From Rahnella aquatilis CIP 78.65 = ATCC 33071 (GTDB taxonomy: Bacteria > Pseudomonadota > Gammaproteobacteria > Enterobacterales > Enterobacteriaceae): a stretch of DNA of 64,000 nucleotides. This document shows positions 63,394-64,000 of the stretch, piece after piece. The translations under genes and the position numbers were made by a program. The notes below the pieces were generated by a model that did not search any database, was not told where the DNA came from, and was given only the letters and a program-made list of their open reading frames with translations. The first letter of the stretch is position 1; every line of letters begins with the position of its first letter. The stretch is taken from NCBI RefSeq assembly GCF_000241955.1, contig NC_016818.1, positions 1,922,001-1,986,000 of the forward strand. Direction: 5' to 3'.

Positions 63394-63783
63394 ATGGCCG
63401 ATCCAAATCTGAGATTTCTGGTAGTAGACGATTTCTCTACCATGCGTCGTATCGTGCGCAACCTGCTGAAAGAGCTGGGCTTCAACAACGTTGAAGAAGC
63501 AGAAGACGGTGTGGATGCGCTGAACAAACTGCGCGCCGGGGGTTTTGACTTCGTGGTATCCGACTGGAACATGCCCAACATGGACGGTCTGGATCTGTTA
63601 AAAACCATCCGTGCGGACGCTGCGCTGGGCAAATTGCCGGTGCTGATGGTGACGGCAGAAGCGAAGAAAGAAAACATCGTTGCCGCCGCACAGGCCGGGG
63701 CCAGTGGCTATGTTGTGAAACCTTTCACCGCCGCCACGCTGGAAGAAAAGCTGGGCAAAATCTTCGAAAAACTGGGCATGTAG
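63394..63783 (+). CDS. cheY: Chemotaxis response regulator CheY
   Basis: 129-residue single-domain receiver that binds FliM when phosphorylated. Asp12/Asp13 (VVDDFS), phospho-acceptor Asp57 ([12 protein letters not shown]), and the switch residues in [10 protein letters not shown] and GYVVKPFT are intact. AGGAG precedes the ATG. Confidence 0.98.
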   Translation: MADPNLRFLVVDDFSTMRRIVRNLLKELGFNNVEEAEDGVDALNKLRAGGFDFVVSDWNMPNMDGLDLLKTIRADAALGKLPVLMVTAEAKKENIVAAAQAGASGYVVKPFTAATLEEKLGKIFEKLGM

Positions 63784-63793
63784 GAGTACATAT

Positions 63794-64000
63794 ATGGCAG
63801 AGATACCAATGCCTGCAAATGATGCAGCCACCGCGGGCGATATTATCGCCCGCATTGGGCAACTGACCCGTATGTTGCGTGACAGTATGCGTGAACTTGG
63901 CCTGGATCAGGCCATTGCTCAGGCGGCAGAAGCGATCCCGGATGCCCGGGATCGTCTGGACTACGTGGTCACCATGACCGCTCAGGCGGCTGAACGCGCC
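63794..64000 (+). CDS. cheZ: CheY phosphatase CheZ, N-terminal part (cut by window edge)
   Basis: The first 69 codons of CheZ ([40 protein letters not shown]) ending at the window border. CheZ accelerates CheY-P dephosphorylation. It begins ten bases after cheY with AGGAG upstream; the catalytic part lies outside the window. Confidence 0.95.
   Translation, partial: MAEIPMPANDAATAGDIIARIGQLTRMLRDSMRELGLDQAIAQAAEAIPDARDRLDYVVTMTAQAAERA

Overview
The window looks like a chromosomal segment of a Yersiniaceae-type enterobacterium (Rahnella, Ewingella or Serratia-like). The gene families and gene order (metG/mrp/udk/dcd/asmA/yegH, a galU-like gene, rml genes, gnd, the his operon, yeeZ, flhDC/mot/che) match the enterobacterial backbone, and many proteins are recognisably collinear with their Escherichia coli counterparts. 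No rRNA or tRNA gene was seen.

Layout. 0-2.1 kb: end of a LysR regulator, then a divergent MocR regulator/DUF1127 pair (yjiR-yjiS). 2.1-10.4 kb: housekeeping genes metG, mrp, udk, dcd, asmA, yegH. 10.9-17.9 kb: a galU-like gene, a JUMPstart/ops element, the four dTDP-L-rhamnose genes (rfbBDAC) and gnd, with no glycosyltransferase, flippase or polymerase between rfbC and gnd. 17.9-25.4 kb: complete histidine operon on the minus strand with its hisL leader peptide and attenuator. 25.7-33.5 kb: yeeZ, then the flagellar master regulator flhDC behind a long leader region with a perfect CRP site, motAB, cheA, cheW.

33.5-57.8 kb is an accessory island inserted inside the chemotaxis locus, between cheW and the first receptor gene. 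It carries a complete type I-F CRISPR-Cas system (cas1, cas2-3, csy1-csy2-csy3-cas6f) with two full arrays (18 and 20 repeats) behind near-identical leaders that contain IHF-site matches, a decayed four-repeat array, an orphan leader without repeats, a leader fragment followed by a single repeat, and one stray repeat fragment. It also holds an orphan T6SS module (hcp, a Tlde1-type L,D-transpeptidase effector, and a putative immunity gene), a phage-like regulatory pair (unknown protein plus Ner/Nlp-type DNA-binding protein), an IS150-group insertion sequence with a 4-bp target duplication, a secreted protein of unknown function, a tract with five successive minus-strand terminators and tiny membrane-protein ORFs, a holin / endolysin-like / leucine-rich-repeat cassette whose endolysin homologue has lost its metal ligands, a GlxA-type regulator divergent from an MFS exporter, and a possible toxin-antitoxin pair.

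57.8-64 kb: the chemotaxis genes resume behind a near-consensus sigma-28 promoter: a Tsr-like receptor, a second receptor, cheR, cheB, cheY and the start of cheZ. Because the distal half has its own FliA-type promoter, the split should be functionally tolerated (inference).
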